This document shows, piece after piece, positions 1-15,300 of a stretch of DNA of 64,000 nucleotides; within the stretch, counting starts at the first letter, position 1, and the number at the start of each line of letters is the position of its first letter. Source of the DNA: Spirodela intermedia (taxonomy: Eukaryota > Streptophyta > Magnoliopsida > Alismatales > Araceae); assembly GCA_902729315.2 (NCBI GenBank), contig LR746270.1, positions 2,722,501 to 2,786,500 on the forward strand, written 5' to 3'. The position numbers and the translations under genes are program-made. The notes below the pieces were generated by a model that was given only the letters and a program-made list of their open reading frames with translations, was not told the origin of the DNA and did no database searches.

Positions 1-382
1 TTACACAGCCCAAGTTTTCAAACCATCATGAAAAAGCAGTGTGAAGTTCCAAAAACATGAGTACAATGTAACGATCCTTTAATCGTTAGTTACCCTAGCA
101 CACTTGGAAAGTACAGGGTATAAGCAAGCTACGAATTACGTATTATCACTTGTTAATCAAGAAAACCAACCAGTTACCACCTAATGAAACGAATCCCTCC
201 AAGATCTGACATCTTTGGAAAAAGCATATTTCTTTCACTGCGTCACAACCAAGGTTCTAGCTACCAAATCACTCGAGTTGTGAAGTGTGTGGATGCATAG
301 ATGGGTTACTCCGCAGCCTGACCAGGTTCAATAGCAGAAAACCAAGAAAGTCGATTAGTGACAATGAAAGGCATTTACTTAC

Positions 383-3300
383 TCCTGCCCTTGCATATGT
401 ACCAGAACACGATGCAGGACTAAATCTCCGGCTTCTGCTAACCGTTCACTTAAATAACTCATAAACCGAAGAAGAACATGATTTGATGGGTTCAAAAACA
501 TCTTTTCAATTAGCTGATCGATCAAGATATCAATTTTTTTTACCTACACGTAAACAATGAAACAAATAGTCAGCAAAGAAACTGAACAATTGTGTCATCA
601 TATTTTAAGCAAAGTAGAGAAATCCAGCAACTCTACGTTTTTCTGTATCATCCCTAGATACAATGTGAAATATCCAAATGCCTCCTAACCAAAGCAAGGA
701 TCACAAAGCGGAAGAAAATAGGAAGTAAGTTTCTATGCATCGGAGAACCTCTCACAGGTACTAAAAGAGGTGAGTTTCTCACTAAAACGAAAGCATACTA
801 GACCTAGCATAGGACACGATATAAATAGCCACTGTTAGCAACAAGAAGCACCGGCTGCCAAACGTGCTGGTCCACTTATAGATTATCTCGAGTATCCTTC
901 AACTGAATGAAGCAATACGAAGTAATTGATCTTTTCAATGCTAAAAGATTTTATGTTTTCGTTGCATATTATTATCACTTTTCTTGAAATAAGCCAAATG
1001 CATAGTTACGTTCAATCTGCAAGACACAGAAAACATAACCATTTTTTATAAATAAAACTTCAGTGCAGACACTATGTTCCATCAAATAAGCAGTAAATTA
1101 TTCAACGACTGAGCTTGGACTTGAATTACTAGTTCACAGTTTCAGCACTCCTCCCAATCCATCAATTATCAGTTTTCATTAAACGAAAAGAGAGAGGGTA
1201 ACAAGAGAAGAGAAGGGGAAAGAAAATAGCAGTGGCAAGTTTTTCTTCGGGCTATATGCTTTATCAAGGAGATGACTTTCTTGAAGACAGGATTTTGGAG
1301 TCATTGTCATTATTGGGCTTGAATCCCTCCTAAACCTGTCATGAGCTAGTCCTTGGAAGTACAACTTCCAGTTGAATAATGTCTTCCCCTGTTCGGAGGA
1401 GTTACCTCCCCAAATTATATGAAGCTCCCGTCAAATTTGCAAGTATTCCTAGAATTACGTGAATGCCTATAAGTTTTTGACGGCCTCCTCTAGTCCTTCC
1501 CGCTTCATTTCCTCGTACCTATGCTCTTTGATAATTCTTTAGAAGAGAAGTGTACCCAAGGTTATAATGTCTTTGAAGAAACAGAGCCAAAATGTGAATG
1601 TAAAAATAAGGATCATTAAAAACCCTGCAACTCAGGAATTTTATAGTTTGATTATAAAAACAAAAGTGAATCATCTTGAGTTTTACCCCAGGTTTTTACA
1701 AGATTCAAATCAAACTAAGAAAACATCAAATTTTCAATATCATATGGTGAGTCTGATATATTCAAGATTCCAACCTCTTTATTTCAATTAGAAAGATAGC
1801 TCAGCCATCCCTTCAATATAAACATAAAATATCATATTTACAATAAAATCCAATAATAAATGCACAAATCTAAGAAAAACATGCGTGCACTGCAAAAAGA
1901 GCATGCAATCTTCAACTTAGAAACAGACACCGATAATATCAGTCACTACCCAAACATTAATGTGAACCATATATGGTCAAACACAGAGTAATACGAGTGA
2001 AAAAAGAATTGCAAAACAACAGCAAAAGATAATAACTTTGTCGCACTGAAAAACAGATCTGGATTACACTTCACTAGAATATTAAATTTTCAGGAAAAAG
2101 GTACGGTTGCAAGCCATACACTTTCTGACCATCCTGGGGTCAGCTTCAATACACGATCGATATCCAGTTTTGGACCTGAAAACCAATTAAAAAATCATCA
2201 ATTATTGTAAGAGTTTAAAAAAATGACATGAACTCCAATTAGTTAAGGTCTATGTATGATAAAAGGCTCGGAAGATACTCGCATAAGAGTACAATGCATC
2301 AGAACCAAGGTTTTTAAGGCAACTAAGGCAGCAATTTGCCACCATAAGTCATTTCCACTCAATTAGGTAGCCTTAATGGCTCACACCGCATAGATGCCTC
2401 CATGCCAACGAGGTCCTAAGTGATGCCTTGAATACTATGATCAGAACATTAAAAAACCCATTCCGAAAATGTTCACAAACTATCTGCTTCATAAGGGCCT
2501 AATGAAAGTTAGCAACATCGAGTTAACATGTAAATTCATCAATAGAATAGATGAACCTCACAAGGGAAGGATGTAGAATCCACCTGACTGTAACAATGGA
2601 GATTTGCCCTCTATATTTTTCTCTGACGTTCCTGCTTTTAGTGAGAAATCAGGATTCTTCATAAGGTCACTGCAACAAGAACAAAAAACATAAATTTTCT
2701 GTGCTACAGAAATCAAAGGAAAATATTTATCCATTGATAATTTCATTCAATTCCAAATAGTATGAGAATCAGAGAGTATGGAAAAGAACCTGAGTGAGTC
2801 CACTAGCATCTCTATCACACTAAAGTCATTATGGTGGCTGAGCACAGAAGAGAGTGCAGTAGCAGAAGAAAAGCTCACTTTTTCATTACCCGAATATGAA
2901 AGATGAATTAGCTGAGGCAAAACAAAACTAGGATCTGGACCAAGGAGCAAATGTTCAAGAAATGTTAGTATCTAGTAAACGTAAAAAATAATTGTCCATG
3001 TTTCTAAACGTTTAATTTAGCAATACAATAAAAATTAAGTTTGGCATCCTTCAATTTCGATAAGATGAGATACCTTTGAGACCAAAGAACAGTTCAGTAA
3101 TATGCAATGGCTTTCAGAGAAAGAATATATTAATGCTACGAACCATGAAGAAATGGCGTGTAAAAATCCCATCCAATAAGACTTTCCATTCTATATCGAT
3201 ATGTAGTCAACTTTTTGGAAATATTCAGAAGGTTTTAGAGGAAACAGTAAAATACGAAGTCCTATGAGAACATGACATGTCATCCAATAAAATGTTCGCA

Positions 3301-6300
3301 TCTGTACTGCACGTCCAGCAAAATTTTGCCAGCATGTACGTTACATACAGATCAGGTACGCTATTGGTAACTTTAGAAATGGATACATAAAAATTTCGTT
3401 CATATCACCTCAGAAAAGGCACTGAAGTCAGCTTAGTAGTCCCGAAAAAATATTATATATATATATATATATATAATTACAATAAATCTTCAAAATTATT
3501 TATTTTTATCCCATGGAACTCAGTCGAGAAAATTTTCTTTTGACCTCGCGTGACCCTTATTCTATCAAATCCTAACTGAGCCGTTGTACAAGAGAAATCA
3601 GAGCCATCTAAGTGTCCTAGAAGCCAAGGTGGTTGAGTTATAGGAAGATGCTTGTTTCTCTTAAGACACAGAAGTCTTCATAGACCTCGTCATACCCCTA
3701 CTTCAAGGTCCTTAATTACATGCAGCCTACTGTTCAATAAACAAAAAATTGAACGGTATTCGCACAGTTTTGACAGAAAATCAATAAACTTTATTCAAGA
3801 TTCCTGAATAAGGTCAAAAGTTCATGATCCAAGAACGTCAAATACAAAATGAAACCATTACAATTTACAATAGTGACTATGACCATGATACAGTTTCTGA
3901 AAGAATAGGACAAGAGCTTGGTCTAAAGAGTGGATAAAATAAGATAGCGAGTGAATTTTTAAGATATATCTGAAAATAGACTTACCGAGACATGGAAAGA
4001 GGTTGGACGCCAATACATTATCTATAAGTTCTTCATCTCCAAGACATTCCAGCAAGTGCTTTGCAATATCCTGCCTATATATTTTGATAAATAAGATTCA
4101 ACAATTAATAGAAAATCCATTGTAGTAACTCAAGGAAACTCGGTATCAACTGCAAAGAGTAGTCACTTACCACAGAGCAGGGGATATTTTATTTTTTGCA
4201 TCTGAATAACCATGAACAAGTTCTACAATAACATCAACAGCATTCTTTTTTTGGTTATGTGATCCAGATGCGAGAAGCTTGAGAATTTCCATAATGCCTG
4301 GTCCATCTCTGCTTCTGCTTAACCATGAAAAGTCACAGAAGGAAAAAAATGAGCAGAGAGACACAGAACATGATGGATAATTGTAACAAATCATAACACA
4401 TAAGCGCATACGATTTCTCAGAGCGATACACGTAGCAAAATTCTGCCAAGAGCAGAATAACAGCCTTTGCGGTGGAATCGCGTTCATCTAGAAAACTCAG
4501 CAGCGTAGGCAGAATATGTTGTAACTGATGTGTATCAACAGCACATCCTCCAGACTGAAAATCAGTTCTAAAGATTACTTCTCTCATTATGCTTACACTT
4601 ATTTCCACCAGATCCTCGCGGTCACACTTAAGCTTCAAGAAAGGAAGGAAGGTATATTATTTCAGTGCTCACTTCTAAATCAAAATATGGAATGGAAATA
4701 TGCATTTCCTACCAAAAATCTGACGCGAATTGGAATAGATTTTCAATGATCGTACAATATGGTTACTCAAAGGAAGTTATAATCTTAATCAATAGATAAT
4801 GACCTGAACTTCAAACGAAATGGAATTCAAGAAGTCTGTATAAATTACCCATTAGCATCGGGACCATGTCAACATCAATGACGCAGAGTACAAAGCAGAA
4901 AACTGCGGCCTGGAGTGCCATCCGATTGAATGATGCTAACTATAGTATATTTTACTAAGGAGCATATGAGATGACTGTTGTAAAGTGTTCTATTAATGAT
5001 AATGATAGGTTGTAATACATGAAATTCTAGCAGAGGGTTACCAAGACGCATCCCAATGGTTCAAAAAATTATCGTATTAACCATTGGCGTGGTTTAATAA
5101 CTCTATACATAACTCAAAATCTCTCTCAGTTAGCATCAACAAGGTACAATGTACACATACACAATATAGAATATTATTTTACCTTGATTAAAATACAAAT
5201 ATTATCTTTTAATTTTGCTCTTGAAAATTTATATATAATGATTTTGAATTTTTTTAAGTTGATGCGTGAACCTTCACTGCTACATAATGGACAATCTTCG
5301 TTATATTAATCAACGATGTATGGATGTATTCATATTCTCATGTTCCAGGCAGACGGGAAATTTGATATGCAAGACTTTGGTATTTCAACAAGAATTCAAA
5401 CGACATAAGAATTCCGGTTAGTATTATGTGAAATGCATAAAGACAATTCCTATTGATTTATTTATTTTTGGTTCAAACATAAGAAGATGGTACACGACTG
5501 CTAAGAACAACTTCTCCGACAAAATTGAGCTTACTAGATGTAATTATTCATAACCTAGAACGTTGAGCCAAACATTACAGGAAATGTCGAACAGAAAACA
5601 TATCACAAAACATATCACGGGTCTGTAAAACACCATCAAAAGCTCAGGTTAGGTTGCTAAACACATTATGAAGGTGATCTTCAACAAAGCATGTAGTCTT
5701 AACCCCCACAAGCTCTCTTGATCCTTTGATGAGATAGAGATGGGGCAGACATGAAGAGAGTTTTAGAAGCGATTCGCTGCACTTTTTCCTCAAAACAAAA
5801 GTCATCTATGCAAACAACAGTTTAACAACCAGTATAGTCAAAAGAGGCTTAGCCTCACCCCATAGTCATGTCTAATGTTTTGTTGCAGATGCAGCGTTGA
5901 TGTTTACATGGACACAAGTATGATTCATTTTTCCATGTATCGTTATTTCTCATTTATTTATCACGGGGGAGTGGTGGGGACTTATTTTGAGGGCATCACT
6001 TAAGAGAACTTGTAACGGACACAATCTATGGATATGTATCGGTACTTTTTGGCAAAGGCATCCATAATTCTATAGCATTCCTGCTGCTACATCAGCTCCC
6101 GTTTCTCTGCCAAGTGATAACCTCTTACCCAAAATGTGAGAACATGTTGACAACCTGCGTGCTCTGTAACAACTAGTCTTATACTCCTGTGATAATTCAT
6201 TTATTTCACCGAAATTATTTTTCATCTAAAATTTCTCTCTTGAACCGCCGATCAAGGGGATCGAATGGGACAAGCATCCTCAAAAAATTTGAAACAAACC

Positions 6301-9300
6301 TCTTGTATTAAGTTCACAGAGAACGCAAATACAAAGGGAAAGCATCATGCAGTGGAAAACCTCAAGTAGACAACACATCTAGGTGCATTGACTACAATTC
6401 CAAACTCATCTGCAAAATCTGTAAGTTCGAAAACCACATCCAACAAGAAAATAAAATATGCTTAGAATCTGAGAGCAACCTTGATAATAACATCTTGAAT
6501 AAAGAAGTATCAGATCCGATATTGACATATTTTAAAAAAATATGTCATTGAACAGAACCTGTCTCTACCCAGCTGTCAGAACAAGACTTAACCCATTAGA
6601 GCAACTTCGTTCAGTTAAGGACGAAACCTAAGCGTGTGTAGTATTTTGAAAGGAAGGAAAATATGTCTAACCACCATCAGAAATATACAAAGACAAGAAA
6701 TGGAACTTTCATTATCAGATGAAACAATTTCAACAAAAAGTATAAATTGTAAAAATAGTCACATATTATATTAGATGATCCATCACAAAAAGGTGCCAAA
6801 GACAACAAAAGTCGATTAACCGAAAATGCTAAGTACATATCCTCTTTAAATTACTAGAGTAAAGACTACCTGTGACAGTAGGGCATTAACAAGCTTAATT
6901 CCAGTTTCTGATGTTGCTGTCTTCCGCTGTTCTGCAGGAAGTTTACCCCAGAAAAGTGCTATGCAATTCAAGAAGAATTTCCGGGTCTCAATCGAACTCG
7001 TAACTTTCATAGGATCACCGTCAGCATCATGTTGTGTATAGAACTGTAAACAGGACATTTAGTGCTAGACAAAGATCCCTGACAAAATAAAGATTTTTTT
7101 TCCTAGAACTGATAATATATCGGAAAGCTAAAAAAAGAAAACAGTAGCATAAGCACTCCAGATCACATAATATAAAAAATCACTAAGAATGGTGTTGCAT
7201 GAGAAATAAAAATCTTGAAGCCTAGATCATCATAGATAAGTACAGAATTATTCTACTTGTAATTAGAACCTGTTACACGATTGGCGTAGCAAAATCTCTT
7301 CCCATGGATACCTCTTTGAGAAAATTATGAGCAACTGAACCCGGATTTAAGTGTAATGACCGTCCAAAATGATCACTTAAAACAAGTGTCGAACTTTTGT
7401 TACCCAGAAAGCAATTCAACTCATGCAACTGTTCTTTAAAAACGTAAATGGATGATAAAGAAAGCAAATAAGCAAAGGCAACATTACAGTTGTTGAACCA
7501 AACAAGTTAATCTTGATGATAACAAAAAAATCACTAACTCGTTAATTTTTTACACTACTTTTAGACCAAGAAATGAAATTTCTACAAGCAAAATATCATT
7601 AAATAAAGTAACAAGGCAATACGCTGAGGTTCCACCCCTTGAAGTTACAGGTTAAACCAGACAGAAATTAAGATATTGTATTTTTAGAAATTCAATCCAC
7701 AAAAATAAAATCCCAACCAACCAACTGTAGGCACATTGGCTTCCAAATGTCAACAACATGCCTTTGACTCCCCTTCCACGATGGGGATGAGTGCCCTAAC
7801 AGCTCTCACCTATGCTAGGGTTTCCACAGATTTTCTCATTCACCAATCACTCATCCTGAACAGGAATCACTCTAGGCCGTGGCCCTCATCTTTCCGGGGA
7901 CTCTTCTCTAGTAATCTAATTCCCGCCTCCACCAAGTTTTTATCCGGGAGACTCATTGCCCCATTTAGGAACAATAGTGACCATGAGAATATGCTTTTCT
8001 TCTGCTCTTTCTTCCTCTTTTTCTTTTCTTCTGAAACCACCAATAAGCTTCTCATGAGTCGAAGCTGGAGCTGGAACATCATTGCCAAGAAAATATAAGA
8101 TGATGGGACAGGAGTACTTGAACCAAAATGGCACGGCATATCCATCCTTGGTCATCTAGTACTGGGCATATCTTCCTCACCGAAATAGGTTGATAGGTCT
8201 TCTTCTCCTTGAAAAATTAGAGCTTGATCTACATGGAACATGGCTACTTCAAAATGCATATTTGGGTGCAGAAGATCATGCTCTTGTGTTCACAATATTT
8301 CGGATCATTAGGAACCCTAGGTGATAGCTTCTTCATTATTGCTAAGAGAAAATAGTCACCTTAATAGGCCACTGTTTATCCATGTAAATTTTTTACATAA
8401 TTTTAACGGTAAAGTAGAGTAACTAGACCCTTCCTTCAGTTAGCTCTCCAGAAAACCCAATGTGGTCAGACCAGCATCTTGTCGGTGAGTTTCTTCTCTC
8501 CAATTCTACCACTTTTGTACAGTCAACACTGGAACTGCTCCTTCAAAAGTCCGGACCGACCTTGAGCTCGAAAGAGCACGTCAGACTCGCCCGGAAAATG
8601 TCAATGCTAAGACAGAAATTGCCGTTTGAAGTAGGAGAGAATGTTTCCATGTTGAAATAGACCGGGCCATTTTTTTTAACGGTGACTGTAAGACGTCAGT
8701 CACCATTATTCAACTACAGTTAGATTTCCCAAACCTTCCTGGAAATTGGTTCAACCTCTTTGACACCGACATTGATAGATAATATCCCTCCGAATCGCGA
8801 ATTCGCTTTTACCTTTGGGATCGAACTCAAGTCAGCTGTGCAAGGAGGAGAAAACTCCCAGTGCTCAAGCTAGACCAAGGAGTTTTAAAATATTCAGAAA
8901 CGTTATGACTTTGGTATCAGAAATATCAACATCTTCTATTAAAAAGTATAGAAAATAAAATCAAACGACCAAAAGTATAAAATTCGTCATAAGCCAGAAA
9001 GGAGAGAAAAAAAAAACTGATTATTGAATTAAAGTGAAACATAAGTTTTAGCATCTGAAAGAACTCGAAGATAACCTTTTTACTGATTATTGAGCAGGAC
9101 TGAGAAGCAAAAGTTATCCCTCAAAGAAAAAATGCTCATGTCTGGAAGACTGTTTGATCAACAACTTCCTTAAGAGTATTACTACAAGAGCTGCTATCCA
9201 TACATATTCAAAAGCTAACACAGTCAAAGAACAGAGTTATTTGCTTATAATGTCGTATGGCATTAAATTAACAATAAATTGTCCTATAGTTTGTTAAGTG

Positions 9301-12300
9301 GAGGATAAATTTTCAGAGAACTCTCATGTGAATATTATCATGTGATTGTACCTCTAGAGCAGACAAGTATTGGTCAAGCACTTGAAGACAATCTTGAGAG
9401 GATTTGTACTTTTCAAAACGGAGGAGCATCCCATAATGTTTCCAACATGACGAAAGCAATAATACTCCATTCCTCAGCGACTCGCCACCTATTTTAGAAA
9501 ATCAAATTATATAGCGAAATGAATGAGGGAAATGAGACTGTAACAGATTAACACGAAAATCCGCATAGAGCAATAAAAGAGGATAAGATGCAAAACCTGC
9601 CTCATCTTGTACGAAAGAATAATACTCTTTTATCTCCAACAACCACTTTCTTACTTGTTTCAGCCCTTTCTCTTGTAAAGGCAAGCTTTTCCTGCTCCAC
9701 TTTAATAAGCCACAAACACGCTCAAATTAAAACTTAATCTTGATGTCGCAAAAGAAACTAAAATCATGAATGAGAAACGAAAATCCAACGACAGCTGTGT
9801 AGGAGAAAAATGAGTAGAAAACAATTACAGCTTCAAGTTTTTCCACTAGGATAACGAGCTCATTCAAATAATGCCACAATAGAAATTCAGATCCTATATC
9901 GTCTGATGTATCTGTTACTTGAGTTTGATTGCGTTCCTTTTCATTGTCAGAAAGTGATATCATTTTGATAAGCTCGTTTTTTTTCTTTGAATCGGTCAAA
10001 GGTTTCTGACTACTTGACATAAATTCTTTTTTCGTCAACGCTTCTGTAAGAACTAAAGTGCAATCTGCTGCAGCCACTGCAAGGCGAGTAGGCAACTCAA
10101 ATCCATCAACCAAAGTGCTGCAAGAAAACATAATTCTCAGATAAGCTTTACGCTCAAGCATTTAAGTGAATGGGCAGTTCATATTGTAATACATGAAAGA
10201 AAATAAAATGAAACTCTCAGGACTAGAGAGAAACATAGAACAACACTGTAAATGTCGGCAAGAAAACAGTGTCATCTTCCTGGGTATCATTCCAACAGGG
10301 GTTACAATTATACCTTCCCTCACATGTAATAACCAGTAGGCGAGGAATTGATCGGCAAAGAATCTTCAATAAAGTGAGATGATGTCGTTCCTCTTCCCCT
10401 ATTACACAGGAAAAGTAATCAATAAAATGAATCCGCACCTTAGCTCGAGTAATGATGATAACAATCAGCACGAGTGTAAGTGGACTAGAAACGATGAATC
10501 AGGTTTACAGTAAGTAGGAAGACATCATCAGCTAATTTACAATAGATTCGTCAGGATTTAAGAAAAATGAAAGCAAAATGAATTTTGCCCACCACTCTAC
10601 AGGGGGGCAAAAGAATGTGTTCCTGAGGGGGGACCTGATTGTAGTCCTAGAAAAGAGTGTGTTCCTGTCCCACAAAAAAACTGCTCACTTACGTTAATCT
10701 GAGCCCATCTCAAAGTCAAAGAAAACCTCGACCAGAGGCTCCCCATCCATTTATTTCTTGAGATTCGTAATCTTTCAAGTTTTGTAATCTTAGACACCTC
10801 ATGAAAAAGCTATTTCGACCACGAATTATATGTCAAGTAGAGAATGACACAAGGGAGAGATCATTTATTTCATAGCATGGGCTTCTCCAACACCCAATTA
10901 ACGGGAGAGACCCCAGGATGATGATATTAAAACATGCTTAAGCGTTGATACGAAAAACTAGAAACAACCAATAACCTAAGGAATAGAGTCTTTCAGGTGA
11001 GGAACACGATCATACTCAGAATCGCACTGTTATCAACGAAATGTGGCCTCGCCAACTTTAAAAAGTGAAGCCCCTGGTAAAAAATTTATGCTAGCAAGTT
11101 GCTTATGATGGTCACACTGGTTTATGAAAGGAAGCCAAAGGATACAGGAATGCAGAACCTCTCCAGAAAAATTGGAAATAACCCATTCATTATCCACATC
11201 TAGCTCCAAACATTTTAGAGCTAGAGCATTATTTTTTTCACTCTCTGGAACTCGCTTTTGTGAAGCACATATTACTCAAAGGTGAAAAGACATCATAACA
11301 GAAACTAAATTTTTTAAATGCTAACAAACCAACAGCCTATGAAGCTCATATCCACATCACTCCACCCTCTTAACTTTACAGCAACACTCTAAGTAATCAA
11401 AATCTTAGATTAGCAATACTCTGAAAGATAGGCACCTAAAATGGCGAAAAAGTCATGTAACACAGTACCTTCAAAAAATCGATCGGAAGATAGCTCAACT
11501 AGGCTTTTAACAAAGGTACACCAACCAAAGGCAGTGAAATGATCAGCCTTAGTTGTAATAATTTCTATAAGGTTAATTAAAATAGCTTGAAGAAGAAGTT
11601 CATTTCTGCATAACCATCCAATCAGAATGAACACTTGCTTGCTACCCTTTGGCTCTTTGGACTTTGTCACATGCAACAAACAAGTAAACAAGCAATTAGA
11701 GGAAAAAAATGAAGAGCATTTAGACCAAAGCGTAAAATGAAAATAATTGAAGAAAAGATTAATCAAGCAGACAGGGAAACGTAACAAACATTGACCAAGA
11801 AAGGTAATAGGTTTGGCTAATTAATGATCGGCACACATGTACATTTTTAAATGCTACTGTTGGAGCTCAAGAGCTTGATATCTCACTTCACAAAAAATTG
11901 ATAGTTTTTCTCCAACCTAGCAATAAATTTGTGCTCACAAGGAACCTGACAGGATCTTTTATTTTAGCAGAAGGGTACAGTTGCATTCATCATACATGGG
12001 CAAACCCATTGATGAAATAATATCTAGCAGGAAATCCATTAGTGGCTTATCCTGTGAGAGGTTTAGAAGACCATCACAAAGGAAAAGGAACAGCAATCAC
12101 CAAAAGTAATTTTAAAAAAAAACTGTGTATCAACAAACTCTTGACTCGGGCTACATAAAACAACAAAGATAGATGATATAAACTATCTCAATACAAAGAA
12201 AATTCCTTTTTATGCCACCCCCATTCAAACAAAAACGAAATTAAATGTATCCATGGGGCATTTTATGAAGTTAACTCAGGACCTCCACCCCAGAACAAGA

Positions 12301-15300
12301 AACACACTGATCTTCAACCAAAGTACGGTCAAATTCTTGCCTTTGGACAAGAACGGATTACTCTCTTTATACGCTCCAGCGATCACGGTCAAGTTATGGA
12401 AGAGAAATCTGATAGAATGGGAAGTTGAAATCACAAACGCTTTCTATTGAGTAAGTAGAATCCCTTTCAATATGAAGCAACAATAAACCTTCCGATTGTA
12501 TCATGAAAATCCTAAGATTTCTGCCCAACTATAGACGTGGTCAAAAATCTAAGGTTAGATAAGCGGTTTTCAAGTCAAATGGATCTCCACCCACGAAATA
12601 CAAGGTTTAAAAATCATCACCTCGATGTATAAACTTCAACAGACCTCTCTCAACCTCGTCTAGTAAGCAACAGAAATTGCTCTATTCTTAATTGAGCGTA
12701 CAGTCTGATCCACCAGAATCTCTTTGAATGTCTAGCAAACATATGAGACCTTTACATGGCTTCCTTTTTCTAACCAATCTCAGAGGGCTAATATCAGCCA
12801 GGGAAGCTACAAAATCTTTGACAATAGACGGATGCAAAATGTGTCTTGGACCATTGATGGTTGACGTAACAAAAATGAGTACAATATTGGTATCAAAAAG
12901 TCAGGAAAAATGACGAACAGATGCATCCACTAATTGGCTTGCTAAGACAATAACAATTCAGTTTCTCAGTCAGTGATTACACATGTGAATTACAACATGA
13001 CGAAGGAAAAGTAAGGTTATTTTTCTTTCTTCTCTTCCTCGTGGAGGATGGTAAAAAACTGATTAGCTTCCAAGAAATCAACTATAGCAACAAAGGTCAA
13101 TTACCTGGAGGCCAAGTAAATGGTTTCACTTTGGGACTTTCTTCAAGGAATTTGGAGGATTGGAAATCAACAAAGGAGAAGTTATCACAGGAAGTTGAGG
13201 AAGATCAACTATGGATAGACTGCAATGTAAGCTACTTCCTGGTGCTAAAGAATGGGAGTGAGCTGTCGGATGCACAGAACAGGGAGGTAGAACGTAATAC
13301 GATGTTGCTTAATTGTTGTTATGCAGGACTTCGGAGAATGAGTTCACGCTGAGCTTATCAAGTATTTATATCCCCCCTCTACGAGGATAAAGTTTGTGGT
13401 TTATTACTTTGTATGATACAAAATAAACCTATATACGCTGGCTCAATGATAATAGGAGCTCATTACCTCAAGTTCTTCATACTATATAGCACGTGAATTG
13501 ATCTACTCTGTTGGCGATCACCCTCTTTCATGCACAGCTCGAGTTTAAACAGTACGAATCAATGTTACATCCCTCGAGCTAAATTAAAAAGGAAAAGTAA
13601 AATGGCAACTTAAAGTTTTAAAACTGCATGGACTCAGTCAACTTTAATTAATTAATTAATTAAAATAGATACATGAAAATTATAAACACACCATTGCAAG
13701 TTTTTTTTATAGATGATTGATTTCATCCTCAATAGCAACGTTCCCAGCAGATTGTGACACCCACTGTAGCCACAATCATAATGCATATTTTTTATTCTCT
13801 CTCTCGTTTTATTATTCCACGGTGCCATCACTTAGCAACATCAAGTTGGAAACCCCTAAGATTATCGAAGAGCTTTGTAGAGATCATCCCCTATTTAGAT
13901 CCAAGATCGGTGAGCAAGGAAAGCATATTGTGCCAACTGCTGCAACTGATGATAGTCGGGCTGATACTCAACAAGTCGATATGAAGAAGAAGTTTCAGGA
14001 AAAAAACCATCCCACATCATTATTCATCACGTCATGTACCAAGGAGAAACTTCACGTTTCTGATTCACCAAGGGAAACTCAAGGGACTCGAGTTAATAGG
14101 AGATTGAATTAGCTTCACCACAAAGATGAGACCAATCCAATGGAAGCAACCCCAATTCTCTCTATGTACCACTAAATTTCATAGAGATCCTATTATAGTA
14201 TAGGTTTTAGGAAACAATCATCCCACATCATTATTCATCACGTCAAGTACCCAGGAAAAATTTCATGTTTTCTATTCACCTAGGGAAGCTCTAGGGGCCC
14301 AAGTTAACAGGATACTGAATCAACTTCGTCACAGAGGTGAGACCAATCCAATAAAAGCAACCCCAATTCTCTCTATGTACCACTAAGTTTCATAGAGATC
14401 CTATTTTAGGAGTTCTGACGACTTATTGGTCTTGATGGATGTGGGCAGTTAGTCTCCATGACTGGCTTCAGAGAACCTACTAATCACAAGCCCAGATTTA
14501 TGAAGACCAATTATGAGAATAAGAGAAAGCTTGTCTTCAAAATAGGGGTGTTTTTGTGCAAAAAGGAAGGGTTTTCAAAGTTAGTGAGTTACGAGACCGA
14601 AGAAAGATTAAAACTAATAGGTTCCACAGATGGTCAATTTGACTAAGAAGTTGAAAAGATTGAGGTGAGTTTAGACTAAATAGAGTGCTTATTAAAATTG
14701 TCACGCATTGAAAGGGTAAATTTAAATTGTGTGGTCAAATCTGTAGACATGAATACTTCATTCACCGACAATTAGTTTTAAGATGGAAAGATTGATTGCT
14801 AGTCATTGCATTGGATCTTCAAGTAATGTTCCTGAGTTATGCGCCCAACTCTATCTTTGCGTTAGAACACCAAAAATAAATGTTTGCATACAGGTGACTA
14901 GAACGTCCCACAGTAGCCAAACATTGAATGGTATAACGTAAACCACATTGTTACATATACTCGTCTAACCTACTAATTGCTAGCGAGCTGTGAGCTTCAC
15001 AACTCAATTATTTAGCAAAGGTTGAAATAATCAACGAAGAAAGAGATCAAAGCATTATTCATAGGACAAATAGAACGAAGGAACAACCTAAAAAGAAACA
15101 ATAATTTAAAGGACAAGCACAAAGGAGACGCTCTGAAGTCTGACTACGTCAATATTCTGGCCAAGAGCTATAATGTTAAAAAACATTGAGAGAGAAACAG
15201 AGGGTGGAAGGTGACAGAAGCTGATAGTCACATGGTGGCTTCAGGAAAGAGAAAAGGAAATGTAATGAAACATTGACGATGTTAACTTGTGGGTCAATGA

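Noticed and set aside
7736-8155. Open frames on both strands near 7.7-8.2 kb
   Set aside because: They lie in an intron of the ARM-repeat gene and show no family motif; possibly old repeat DNA.
12728-14112. Several 60-130 codon plus-strand frames in intron 2 of the ARM-repeat gene
   Set aside because: No domain, no splice-supported continuation, and overlap with the 211-bp duplication.
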